Origin: an uncultured Parabacteroides sp.
Lineage (GTDB): Bacteria; Bacteroidota; Bacteroidia; Bacteroidales; Tannerellaceae
DNA: 64,000 nucleotides
Direction: 5' to 3'
Assembly: GCA_949295065.1 (NCBI GenBank)
Contig: CASFJQ010000002.1
Coordinates: forward strand, 55,120-119,119
The notes beneath the pieces were generated by a model, which was not told where the DNA came from, did not search any database, and saw only the letters and a list, made by a program, of their open reading frames with translations. Shown here piece after piece: positions 44,463 through 53,093 of the stretch (the first letter of the stretch is position 1; every line of letters starts with the position of its first letter). The translations under genes and the position numbers were made by a program.

Positions 44463-46010
44463 ATGACAGATTTAAGCAAAAACATTCAGGCTCTCAGGGA
44501 AAAGAAAGCCGTTGTTGAAAAGGGCGGAGGTGATGCTGCTATCGAAAAACAGATAGCCATGGGTAAACTAACTGCACGTGATCGTATATTATCATTGTTG
44601 GACAAAAATTCATTCCATGAATATGATATGTTCGTTAAACATGACGGACGCGACTTTGGAATGGAGAAGAAAGATTTGCCTGGTGACGGTGTTGTAACTG
44701 GTACTGGTACAATCTTTGGAGCCCCAGTATGTATTTATGCACAGGATTTTACTGTAGCTGGAGGTTCTTTGGGATTACAGCATGCACGTAAGATTACCAA
44801 AATTATGGACCATGCTTTGAAAATGAAGTGTCCTATTATCGGTATAAACGATTCAGGTGGTGCTCGTATCCAGGAAGGTGTTGGCGCTTTGGCCGGTTAT
44901 GGCGAAATATTCTATAGAAACACAATCGCTTCAGGTGTGATACCACAGATATCACTGATTCTTGGTCCTTGTGCGGGTGGCGCTGTTTATTCTCCTGCAT
45001 TGACAGACTTCGTTTTTGTTGTTGAGAATATTTCAAAGATGTTTATTACTGGTCCAAATGTTATCAAGACAGTTTTGGGTGAAGATATCTCAATGGAAGA
45101 TTTGGGAGGAGCTCGTGTCCATGCAGAAATTACCGGTAATGCGCATTTTTATGCAAAGAGTGAGCAGGAATGTTTTGAACAGGTAAAACAGCTTGTAAGC
45201 TTTATTCCATGGAATAATATGAATAAAGCAAAGGCAGTAGAACCGAAAGAGCCTGCTACAACTATGAATATCGAGGAAATAGTTCCTGCGGATCCAAAAC
45301 AGCCATATGATGTAAGAGACGTTATCAAATGCATCGTTGATGATTCTGAATTCCTGGAAGTTCAGGAATTATGGGCTGCCAATATTGTTATCGGATTTGG
45401 TAGAATGGGTGGCGAAACAGTAGGTTTTGTTGCTAACCAGCCTATGGTTTTGGCAGGAGTTTTGGATTGCGACAGTGCTGATAAAGCAGCTCGTTTTATT
45501 CGATTCTGTGACTCTTTCAATATTCCTATTATTACATTAGAAGATATGCCGGGATATTTGCCAGGTGTTGACCAGGAACATGCGGGCGTTATTCGTCATG
45601 GGGCGAAAGTTCTTTATGCTTATTCAGAAGCTACTGTTCCTAAGATTACAGTTATCCTTAGAAAAGCATACGGCGGTGGTTATATTGCTATGAACTCTCG
45701 TCATCTGGGTGCAGACTTTATGTTTGCTTGGCCTAGCGCTGAAATCGCAGTTATGGGACCGGAAGGCGCTGCTAACATTATTTTCCGTAAAGAAATTATG
45801 GCAGCAGAGGATCAGGAAGCTATGCGTCAGGAAAAAGTAAAAGAATATATCGAGAAATTTGCAAATCCTTATGTTGCTGCATCTCGTGGTTTCATTGATT
45901 CAGTAATTGAACCGAAAGAAACCAGAGCATTATTGCTGCACGCTCTTAAACTTTCTGTATTGAAAGAAGAGTTCCGTCCTGCCAAAAAACATGGTTTACC
46001 TCCATTCTAA
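44463..46010 (+). CDS. mmdA: Acyl-CoA carboxyltransferase subunit (methylmalonyl-CoA decarboxylase alpha / propionyl-CoA carboxylase beta family)
   Basis: A 515-residue soluble crotonase-fold carboxyltransferase: MGKLTARDRI at the N-terminus, the two oxyanion-hole regions (INDSGGARIQEGVGALAGYG, and LEDMPGYLPGVDQEHAGVIRHGAK), RKAYGGGYIAMNSR and the terminal PAKKHGLPPF. It moves CO2 between an acyl-CoA, most likely methylmalonyl/propionyl-CoA, and biotin. A biotin carrier gene follows directly. The membrane beta subunit of the sodium-pumping decarboxylase and a biotin carboxylase are both absent here, so direction of the reaction is not decided; the symbol is tentative. Confidence 0.88.
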   Translation: MTDLSKNIQALREKKAVVEKGGGDAAIEKQIAMGKLTARDRILSLLDKNSFHEYDMFVKHDGRDFGMEKKDLPGDGVVTGTGTIFGAPVCIYAQDFTVAGGSLGLQHARKITKIMDHALKMKCPIIGINDSGGARIQEGVGALAGYGEIFYRNTIASGVIPQISLILGPCAGGAVYSPALTDFVFVVENISKMFITGPNVIKTVLGEDISMEDLGGARVHAEITGNAHFYAKSEQECFEQVKQLVSFIPWNNMNKAKAVEPKEPATTMNIEEIVPADPKQPYDVRDVIKCIVDDSEFLEVQELWAANIVIGFGRMGGETVGFVANQPMVLAGVLDCDSADKAARFIRFCDSFNIPIITLEDMPGYLPGVDQEHAGVIRHGAKVLYAYSEATVPKITVILRKAYGGGYIAMNSRHLGADFMFAWPSAEIAVMGPEGAANIIFRKEIMAAEDQEAMRQEKVKEYIEKFANPYVAASRGFIDSVIEPKETRALLLHALKLSVLKEEFRPAKKHGLPPF

Positions 46011-46023
46011 AATATAGATTATT

Positions 46024-46350
46024 ATGGAAAATGGAAAAAAAGAATTAGTTGATTTTGTTGTTACTGCACGTAAGTATAAAACAACATTGACTGAAAAGTA
46101 TAAGAATCGCCCGGTATGGAAAAAGCCATCAATAGGCGATGTTGTATCCCATTTACCTGGAACTATTGTTGCTATTGAGGTGAAGGAAGGTGACACTGTT
46201 GAAGCTGGTCAGTTGCTTTTGATACATCAAGCAATGAAGATGTTGAACAGAGTTGTTTCTCCTGTTTCCGGAGTAATTGAGAAAGTGAACGTAGTTGAAG
46301 GTGAGCAAATACCAAAAGATCATCTTATGATTAGAGTCTTACCTAAATAA
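46024..46350 (+). CDS. Biotin carboxyl carrier protein of the acyl-CoA enzyme
   Basis: A 108-residue protein. Its last 75 residues form a biotinyl domain with the biotin-lysine motif HQAMKMLN, flanked by the repeats PGTIVAIEVKEGD and SPVSGVIEKVNVVEGEQI. The N-terminal 35 residues are basic and probably contact the carboxyltransferase. It follows mmdA by 13 bases and shares its transcript, ending before a bidirectional terminator. Confidence 0.9.
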   Translation: MENGKKELVDFVVTARKYKTTLTEKYKNRPVWKKPSIGDVVSHLPGTIVAIEVKEGDTVEAGQLLLIHQAMKMLNRVVSPVSGVIEKVNVVEGEQIPKDHLMIRVLPK

Positions 46351-46375
46351 TGATTTACTTAGGATAAATAATAAT

Positions 46376-46412
46376 AAAGCCCGCAGATTCATTAGAACCT
46401 GCGGGCTTTTTG
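46376..46412. terminator. Bidirectional terminator between the biotin carrier and dcuB genes
   Basis: AAAGCCCGCAG at 46376-46386 pairs with CTGCGGGCTTT at 46399-46409, followed by more T. The A-run before it makes it usable from the - strand for dcuB as well. Confidence 0.88.
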
Positions 46413-46450
46413 CTTTTTATATTATATCAAAACTAGTTTTTATAACGGAA

Positions 46451-47761
46451 TTATAGAAACTGAATAAGCAGGAAGCCTAGGATAACAGAAACACCCGTAG
46501 CAATTATTCCAGGCATCATAAATGAATGATTTAGTATGTATTTACCTATTCTTGTCGTTCCTGTTCGGTCAAAATTGATTGCAGCGACTACTGTCGGATA
46601 ATTTGGAATGAAGAAATATCCGTTTACAGCCGGGAAAAGAGCAATCAACAAATATGGAGAAATACCAAGGCTTATACCCAAAGGAAGCATTGCTCTGATT
46701 GTTGCTGCCTGACTGAATAGGAGTATTGACATTACAAATAATGCAAGACCAAAAAGCCAAGGCATTTCAGTTACAATTTGTTCAATTGAACCTTTCAGTT
46801 CAGTCATATTACCATTAATGAAAGTGTCGCCCATCCATGCAATACCGAAAATAGCAACTACAGCCTGCATACCGGCAGAGAATACTGAACCTTGAGCAGC
46901 TTTTATTCCATCTGTTTTAGTTACAAGTAGTATGAGTGTTGCGGCTGTGAGCATAAGCACTTCAATTATATGTGACATTTCCATTGTAACAGGACCATTC
47001 GCTGTTTCAAAAGTTGGACGAAGCGATTCAATTGAGCCGAACAAAACAATACCTATTGTTGCCGCAAGGAAAATAGCCACAGCAAGAGCTGCTTTAGTTT
47101 GGCTTTGAACATCTTTTGTTGTATAATGCTGATTATTGAATTCCCCTTCTTCAAGTCGACGTTTATATTCAGGGTCGTCAACCAATTCCTTACCGACTTT
47201 TAAAGAATATAAAGCGCCGGCGATTACGCCTAACAATGTGCAAGGAACAGAAATCATAAGGATATCCATCAAGCTGATATTATATCCGGAAAGCATACTT
47301 AACAAAGCAACTGTAGCCGCAGAAATAGGACTTGCTGTTATTGCCTGCTGAGATGCGATAACAGCAATACCAAGCGGACGCTCTGGTCTGATTTTTGTTT
47401 CTGTTGCTACTTCAGCAATTACCGGAAGTACGGAGTATGCAACATGACCTGTTCCGGCTATGAATGTGAATAGATAAGTTACAAGCGGACTAAGAATTGT
47501 AATTTGCTGAGGATTTTTCCTAAGAAGTTTTTCAGCCCATTTAACCATTAAATCCAAACCGCCGGCAGCTTGCATACATCCGGCAGCTGAAATTACGGCT
47601 ACAATCATGAGCATTACGTCAATTGGCGGTGCTGTTGGTGCAAGACCAAATCCAAAAGTTAGAACTGCCAATCCGGCTCCGCCCAAAACACCCAAGCCAA
47701 TACCGCCGAGACGGGCTCCAATTACGATGGCGATAAGTACAAATAGTAACTGAATAAGCAT
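46451..47761 (-). CDS. dcuB: Anaerobic C4-dicarboxylate transporter
   Basis: A 436-residue membrane protein with ten to twelve helices, of the Dcu family (DcuA/DcuB). Typical stretches are the opening LIQLLFVLIAIVIGARLGGIGLG, GTGHVAYSVLPVIAEVA, IGIAVIASQQAITASPISAA-like, and FIPNYPTVVAAINFDRTGTTRIGKY near the end. It exchanges fumarate, malate or aspartate for succinate during anaerobic growth. The ATG at 47761 matches the family N-terminus; the reading frame continues 32 residues upstream through the promoter. Confidence 0.93.
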   Translation of the reverse strand: MLIQLLFVLIAIVIGARLGGIGLGVLGGAGLAVLTFGFGLAPTAPPIDVMLMIVAVISAAGCMQAAGGLDLMVKWAEKLLRKNPQQITILSPLVTYLFTFIAGTGHVAYSVLPVIAEVATETKIRPERPLGIAVIASQQAITASPISAATVALLSMLSGYNISLMDILMISVPCTLLGVIAGALYSLKVGKELVDDPEYKRRLEEGEFNNQHYTTKDVQSQTKAALAVAIFLAATIGIVLFGSIESLRPTFETANGPVTMEMSHIIEVLMLTAATLILLVTKTDGIKAAQGSVFSAGMQAVVAIFGIAWMGDTFINGNMTELKGSIEQIVTEMPWLFGLALFVMSILLFSQAATIRAMLPLGISLGISPYLLIALFPAVNGYFFIPNYPTVVAAINFDRTGTTRIGKYILNHSFMMPGIIATGVSVILGFLLIQFL

Positions 47762-47810
47762 TTTTAGTTTCTTAATGTTTATGTTTAGTTGTTTAGTTTG
47801 CAAAGATACG

Positions 47811-47818
47811 ACATTTAT
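47811..47818 (-). promoter_or_regulatory. Promoter -7 element for dcuB
   Basis: CAAAGATA reads TATCTTTG on the - strand (TAnnTTTG), 49 bases before the ATG. A divergent -7 element lies only 23 bases further on. Confidence 0.55.
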
Positions 47819-47841
47819 TGTGTTGTTTAAGGAGTTTATGC

Positions 47842-47849
47842 TATTTTTG
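47842..47849 (+). promoter_or_regulatory. Promoter -7 element for the DUF418 gene
   Basis: TATTTTTG matches TAnnTTTG, 39 bases before the ATG at 47889. It is back to back with the dcuB promoter. Confidence 0.55.
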
Positions 47850-47888
47850 TGGCTCAAAAGATGTTTGCCATATAAATATAATATATGT

Positions 47889-49058
47889 ATGAATACCGGA
47901 AGAATAGAAGTCGTTGACGCTTTGCGTGGTGCCGCATTGTGTGCTATTGTTATTATCCATTGCCTGGAACATTATAATTTATATTATATACCTCAGGGAA
48001 TGCCGCAGTGGTTGATGATTTTAGATAAAGGGGTTTGGTCTGCAACATGGTTTTTACTTGCAGGTAAGGCATTTTCCACGTTTTCACTGCTTTTTGGTTT
48101 AAGTTTTTTCATCCAATTGGGAAATGCTGATAGGCGAGGAGTTGATTTCCGAGCACGTTTTGCATGGAGAATGTTGATGCTTGTTCTCTTTTCTCAACTA
48201 CATTCTCTTTTCTATAATGGGGATATATTATTGTTATATTCTATAATTGGTCTCTTGCTTGTTGCAATGTGCCGGTTCTCAACAAAAACGATAGCGATAG
48301 TTGCAACTGTTCTGATTATCCAGCCTGTAGAATGGTTGAGATTGATATTGGCCGCTTTTGATATTCCTTTTTTCGAATACGGGCAACATTGGATGGAATT
48401 TGCTGCTAAAGCCGAACCTGTAATTAAGAATGGTAATTTTTTTGAAGTTGTATGTTCAAACATAACTTACGGACAGTTATATGGAAATCTCTGGCAGATA
48501 GAAAACGGACGCATATGTCAGATTGGCGGTCTTTTCCTCTATGGTCTTGTTGCCGGAAGATTAGGCTTGTTCTTGCGTTCGGAGCAGAGTATTTCTTACT
48601 GGAACAAACTGGTCCGTTGGGCAATATCGCTTTTTATCCCATTATATATTGTCAGAAATATTTATCCGTCATGGATAGGGAATGATACATCAATGAGTGT
48701 GCCTTTGGAAATCGCTTTGCCATCAATTATTAATTTCCTTTTTATGGTTGTTCTTGTCGGTATTTTTACGTTAATATGGTTTAAGAAAGATGATGGAACA
48801 AAGTTTCAGAGAATTTTTATTCCGTATGGAAAGATGAGTCTGACAAATTATATTGTCCAGTCAATTATCGGAACAACTATTTTCTATGGTTTCGGACTTA
48901 ATTTATATAAATACACCGGAGCAACAGCTTGTCTGATAATTGCTATATTTATATTTATGTTCCAATTGTATTATAGCAAAAAGTGGCTTGCTTCGCACAG
49001 ACAAGGCCCGCTTGAATATTTATGGAAGAAACTTACTTATTTGGGTGCGAATAAATAA
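47889..49058 (+). CDS. DUF418 (YeiB-like) multi-pass membrane protein
   Basis: A 389-residue inner membrane protein with about nine helices. The opening RIEVVDALRGAALCAIVIIHC is the acyltransferase-3-like signature shared by the YeiB/DUF418 and heparan-alpha-glucosaminide acetyltransferase groups, and the C-terminal YGKMSLTNYIVQSIIGTTIFYG is the DUF418 motif. Substrate unknown, probably a transmembrane transfer of an acyl group. The start at 47889 gives MNTGRIEVV; the longer frame from 47775 overlaps the promoter. Confidence 0.85.
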   Translation: MNTGRIEVVDALRGAALCAIVIIHCLEHYNLYYIPQGMPQWLMILDKGVWSATWFLLAGKAFSTFSLLFGLSFFIQLGNADRRGVDFRARFAWRMLMLVLFSQLHSLFYNGDILLLYSIIGLLLVAMCRFSTKTIAIVATVLIIQPVEWLRLILAAFDIPFFEYGQHWMEFAAKAEPVIKNGNFFEVVCSNITYGQLYGNLWQIENGRICQIGGLFLYGLVAGRLGLFLRSEQSISYWNKLVRWAISLFIPLYIVRNIYPSWIGNDTSMSVPLEIALPSIINFLFMVVLVGIFTLIWFKKDDGTKFQRIFIPYGKMSLTNYIVQSIIGTTIFYGFGLNLYKYTGATACLIIAIFIFMFQLYYSKKWLASHRQGPLEYLWKKLTYLGANK

Positions 49059-49114
49059 CTTCATGGAATATATTATTAAAGGATAATAGCAAATTACTTC
49101 CTGTTGAAAAATAA

Positions 49115-49218
49115 TTTTCATATACATGAAAAAAAAGTTTCACAATATATGAAAAACTTTTTCCATCCGCATGAAAAAAGTTTTCCAACTGATAAAAATA
49201 GATTGGAAATGCAATGTG
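49115..49218. repeat. Palindromic intergenic element, copy B
   Basis: Three palindromes (49115-49132, 49138-49156, 49158-49179) of the type TTTCATATAnATGAAA, followed by a 39-base end module (49180-49218) that matches the end module of copy A at 29 of 39 positions by hand alignment. It starts 57 bases after a + strand stop. The rest of the 49059-49528 gap shows no convincing gene. Confidence 0.75.
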
Positions 49219-49441
49219 CATATATACAGATAGTTATGATATGTGTCTACAAGTGCGTTATTTTTGCTATAATCAAAGTGTATGGAAAACTGTTGCACTC
49301 GATAATCTCAACTCCGGAGTTACCGGCTTTTCGGAATATAAATATAAACCTTGTATTGCCGGAGCGGGAATAATAGAGTGTAATCGCACGTTCAAGGACT
49401 TCTTTTCTTTATCTTTCATCATACGGAATGCAACTCGTAAT

Positions 49442-49475
49442 AGCAAAATCAAAAACATGTGTTTTTGATTTTGCT
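49442..49475. repeat. 16-base perfect inverted repeat overlapping the C69 peptidase promoter
   Basis: AGCAAAATCAAAAACA at 49442-49457 and its exact complement at 49460-49475 are separated by two bases. The right arm contains the TTTG -33 element of the next promoter. Confidence 0.8.
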
Positions 49476-49500
49476 CTCCTCATGTCTTTCATTATCTTTG
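49470..49500 (+). promoter_or_regulatory. Consensus promoter for the C69 peptidase gene
   Basis: TTTG at 49470-49473, a 19-base spacer, and TATCTTTG at 49493-49500 match the Bacteroides consensus. Transcription would start near 49506, 23 bases before the ATG. Confidence 0.8.
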
Positions 49501-49528
49501 TCACAGAAAAAAATCTGTTTATACATAT

Positions 49529-51172
49529 ATGAAGAAATTTTGGATTATGATTGCAGCATGCTTGTCTGCTTTTTCTGCAAGTGATGCTGATGCGTGCACA
49601 GGTCTGCTCGTCGGAAAGAAAGCATCTACTGACGGTTCCGTGATGATTAGTTATGCGGCAGATTCGCATACTTTGTATGGTGAGTTATACAGATGGCCAG
49701 CTGCAACATGGCCTGAAGGTTCAATGCTTCAGATAACAGAGTGGGATACAGGCAAACCTCTGGGCGAGATTCCACAGGTGAGACAGACATATTCTGTTGT
49801 AGGAAATATGAATGAACATCAAGTGGCAATTACGGAAAGCACATTTGGCGGACGTCATGAACTGGTAAATCCTAAGGGTATAATGGATTATGGAAGTCTT
49901 ATATATGTAGCTCTCCAGCGTTCCAAAACTGCTCGCGAAGCAATAAAGGTTATGACTGACCTTGTTGCTGAATATGGCTACTGCAGCAGCGGTGAGTCTT
50001 TCTCAATTGCAGACAAGAATGAAGTTTGGATAATGGAAATGATAGGCAAGGGCCCGGACAAGAAGGGTGCGGTTTGGGTTGCAATCCGTATTCCGGATGA
50101 TTGTATTTCAGCTCATGCCAACCAGTCACGTATCCAGCAAATTCCGTTTGGCGACAAGGAAAACTGTATGTATTCGCCGGATGTTGTGTCTTTGGCTCGC
50201 GAAAAAGGATATTTCAAGGGCGAAGACAAAGACTTCAGCTTTGCAAAGGCTTATTGCCCGTATGATTTTGGCGGATTGCGCGGATGCGAAGCTCGTGTAT
50301 GGTCTTTCTTCCGTAAGTATGACAATTCAATGGATAAGTATGAGGACTTCATAAAAGGTGACCCAACAAAGGAACCAATGCCTTTATATATCAAGCCTAA
50401 CAGAAAACTTTCTGTTCAGGATGTTCAGGCTGGAATGCGCGACCATTATGAAGGTACAGACCTCGATATGACTAAAGATGCCGGTGCAGGTCCATACAAA
50501 GTTCCTTATCGTTGGCGTCCTATGACATTCGAAGTTGACGGACAGGAATACACAAACGAACGTGCAATTGCTACTCAGCAAACAGGTTTCGTAATTGTTC
50601 CTCAGATGCGTAACTGGTTGCCTGATGCAGTTGGCGGTATTCTTTGGTTTGGTGTTGATGATGCTGATATGGCAGTGTTCAACCCAATTTATTGTTCAAC
50701 TACTGCTTCTCCTGAATGCTACAGAGTGGGCAATGGCGACATGATGAATTTCTCATGGACATCAGCTTTCTGGATTCATAACTGGGTGGCAAATATGGCA
50801 TACCATAAATATAGCTTTATGATAGAAGATATCCGCAAAGTTCAGCAGGAACTTGAAAATGGATATCAGGAAATGATTCCGGCAATCGACAAGGCAGCTT
50901 CTGAATTGTATGCAAAAGATCCGGCTGAAGCTGTGAAATTCCTGACATGGTTCAGCACTACTACTGCAGATGATGCTACAGCACGCTGGAAAAAACTTGG
51001 AGAATATCTTCTTGTGAAATATATTGACGGAAATGTCAAGAAAGAGGAAAACGGTCAGTTCAAGCAAAACGGATACGGATTGTCTGCTTCTCCTGATTTC
51101 CCGGGATATGATGAAAACTATTATCGAAGCATTGTCAAGAGTGCAGGTGAGAGGTTGAAAGTTAAGAAATAA
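49529..51172 (+). CDS. C69-family dipeptidase (secreted)
   Basis: A 547-residue N-terminal nucleophile hydrolase related to PepD dipeptidase A. The signal peptide ends at ADA, exposing Cys23 as the new N-terminus and catalytic nucleophile (CTGLLVGKKASTDGS), as the family requires. Other typical segments are NEHQVAITESTFGGR, YGYCSSGESFSIAD and ISAHANQSRI. It probably cleaves dipeptides in the periplasm. It has its own consensus promoter and terminator and stands alone. Confidence 0.92.
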   Translation: MKKFWIMIAACLSAFSASDADACTGLLVGKKASTDGSVMISYAADSHTLYGELYRWPAATWPEGSMLQITEWDTGKPLGEIPQVRQTYSVVGNMNEHQVAITESTFGGRHELVNPKGIMDYGSLIYVALQRSKTAREAIKVMTDLVAEYGYCSSGESFSIADKNEVWIMEMIGKGPDKKGAVWVAIRIPDDCISAHANQSRIQQIPFGDKENCMYSPDVVSLAREKGYFKGEDKDFSFAKAYCPYDFGGLRGCEARVWSFFRKYDNSMDKYEDFIKGDPTKEPMPLYIKPNRKLSVQDVQAGMRDHYEGTDLDMTKDAGAGPYKVPYRWRPMTFEVDGQEYTNERAIATQQTGFVIVPQMRNWLPDAVGGILWFGVDDADMAVFNPIYCSTTASPECYRVGNGDMMNFSWTSAFWIHNWVANMAYHKYSFMIEDIRKVQQELENGYQEMIPAIDKAASELYAKDPAEAVKFLTWFSTTTADDATARWKKLGEYLLVKYIDGNVKKEENGQFKQNGYGLSASPDFPGYDENYYRSIVKSAGERLKVKK

Positions 51173-51229
51173 GAAGAAGGACTACACTGTAAAGCGGTGT
51201 GCCGGATTGAAAATACTTTTAAGTAAAGG

Positions 51230-51297
51230 AAAACACCGAAATACGGAGATATTTATTGTCCGATAAATCAAACTCCGGATTTCGGTGTTTTATTTTT
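51230..51297 (+). terminator. Terminator after the C69 peptidase gene
   Basis: AAAACACCGAAAT near 51230-51242 pairs with ATTTCGGTGTTTT near 51279-51291, with an inner CGGAG/CTCCG stem, followed by a T-rich run. Confidence 0.8.
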
Positions 51298-51326
51298 CTA
51301 AATATTGACCGTTTTTATTTATTGAA

Positions 51327-53045
51327 ATGTTGGAGAATTATTCTAAAAAGACATTTTTGCTTTTATGTCTTTTATGCATATGCTTTTTGTTCCCTTTTCT
51401 AGGTGAGGCAATGTTCCATACGAAAGGTGAGCCACGAGAAGCTGTTGTAGCTCTATCTATGTTGGAGAGAGGAAACTGGATTCTTCCCGTAAACAATGGT
51501 GTGGATATTGCATATAAACCACCATTGTTTCATTGGATGATTGCTGCTGTGTCGTTGCTGGTTGGAACTGTTACGGAATTTACGGCTCGTTTCCCGTCTG
51601 CCTTATCGCTGACTGTAATGCTTCTTGCCGGTTATGTATTTTATGCTCGTCGCCGTGGTGAAGAATTGGCGATAATCACAGCATTGTTGACACTGACAAA
51701 TTTTGAAGTTCACCGTGCCGGAGTAAATTGCCGCGTAGATATGCTTTTGTCGGCATTTATGGTTCTGGCGCTTTATCAGTTATATTATTGGTATGAAAAG
51801 GATTTCAAAGGCTTCCCTTTATTGGCTGCCTTGTGCCTTAGCGGAGCAGCTTTGACAAAAGGACCGGTAGGAATAGCATTGCCATGTTTTGTGGCTTTTG
51901 TCTTTGCTTTGATAAAAGGCTATAAAATTCTTCCCATGATTGCCCGTTTCTTTTTGGTCGGGATTTCTTCCTGTGTTTTGCCTATGCTTTGGTATGTGGC
52001 TGCATATCAGCAGGGCGGAGAGCGATTTCTGGATTTGGTGCTCGAGGAGAATGTCTTGAGATTTATGGGAAAAATGAGTTATTCTTCACACGAGAATCCG
52101 GCTTATTATAATGTCATAACTCTTGTTGCGGGATTTATTCCATATACGTTGTTAGTTGTTATGTCATTGTTTGTTCTGAAATATAAAGGATTTAAGGTTA
52201 GATTATCCGGACTTTGGAGTAATATTTCAAACCGAATAAAAAGCATGGATGATGCACGCTTGTATTCATTGCTTTGTGCCGTAATAATATTTGTATTTTA
52301 TTGCATACCGAAAAGCAAACGCAGTGTATATCTTTTGCCAATGTATCCTTTTGTAGCATATTTCCTTGCTGAATATTTCATATATCTTCGCAATCGTCAT
52401 AATTCTGTAGTGAAAGTATTTGGATATACAGTGAGTGTTTTGGCATTTCTGTTAATAGGCGTATATGTTGTTTTGCAGTTTATTCCAGTTCCGGAATTCC
52501 TTTTGGGCGGACGCCATCCGGAAGAAACCAGAGCATATATTGAAGCTTTGCAGAACGAGCCATTAGGAGCAATATCAATATTGTTATTGCTTTTCCCTGT
52601 GTTTGCAGGTATTTATTTTGTAAGAAAAACTGTAAAGATGGGAAAAGTACAATTATTACCAATATTTACAGTAATAATTAGTATTTTTATGTCGCTCGAC
52701 GGTTTTCTTCAGCCGACAGTTCTTAATGTCAAATCAGACAAGCCTATGGCAGAAAAGATTGCGTCAATAGTTCCGCAAGGCAATATATATTCATATCGTA
52801 GTGATTTTGTCCCGGGAAACAGGATGCATCCGTTTTCTGTGAACTTTTATGTTGGCGACCGTGTTATTCCTTTTGATGAGTTTATGCCATTGTCCGGCTA
52901 TCTTATGATGGGCGAACATGAATTTGAGCCTTTTATGAATAAATATGGCTCAGACTATAAGCTCGAGGAAATATATGATTCAGGAAGAAGAAGTTGTGAT
53001 GATCATTCTGTAATTAAGTTATACAGATTTGAGAAAATATTATAA
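51327..53045 (+). CDS. GT39-family (ArnT-like) membrane glycosyltransferase
   Basis: A 572-residue protein with about eleven to twelve membrane helices. The first external loop carries GEPREAVVALSMLERGNWILP with the acidic residues typical of ArnT/PMT-type enzymes, and a KPPLFHWMIA stretch follows. These enzymes move a sugar from a polyprenyl phosphate donor onto lipid A or another acceptor on the outer face of the inner membrane. The GT2 gene directly downstream is a fitting donor-forming enzyme. The exact sugar is unknown. Confidence 0.85.
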   Translation: MLENYSKKTFLLLCLLCICFLFPFLGEAMFHTKGEPREAVVALSMLERGNWILPVNNGVDIAYKPPLFHWMIAAVSLLVGTVTEFTARFPSALSLTVMLLAGYVFYARRRGEELAIITALLTLTNFEVHRAGVNCRVDMLLSAFMVLALYQLYYWYEKDFKGFPLLAALCLSGAALTKGPVGIALPCFVAFVFALIKGYKILPMIARFFLVGISSCVLPMLWYVAAYQQGGERFLDLVLEENVLRFMGKMSYSSHENPAYYNVITLVAGFIPYTLLVVMSLFVLKYKGFKVRLSGLWSNISNRIKSMDDARLYSLLCAVIIFVFYCIPKSKRSVYLLPMYPFVAYFLAEYFIYLRNRHNSVVKVFGYTVSVLAFLLIGVYVVLQFIPVPEFLLGGRHPEETRAYIEALQNEPLGAISILLLLFPVFAGIYFVRKTVKMGKVQLLPIFTVIISIFMSLDGFLQPTVLNVKSDKPMAEKIASIVPQGNIYSYRSDFVPGNRMHPFSVNFYVGDRVIPFDEFMPLSGYLMMGEHEFEPFMNKYGSDYKLEEIYDSGRRSCDDHSVIKLYRFEKIL

Positions 53046-53093
53046 CAGTTTTTAGAGCTAGAATAAATTAATTCGTACGACATTTGCTTGAAG

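Noticed and set aside
49273-49458. A 61-codon - strand frame in the same gap
   Set aside because: No family resemblance, no start signals; composition like non-coding DNA.
49214-49468. An 84-codon + strand open frame in the gap behind the DUF418 gene
   Set aside because: It begins inside the palindrome element, resembles no protein known to me, has no promoter or ribosome site, and ends in the inverted repeat.
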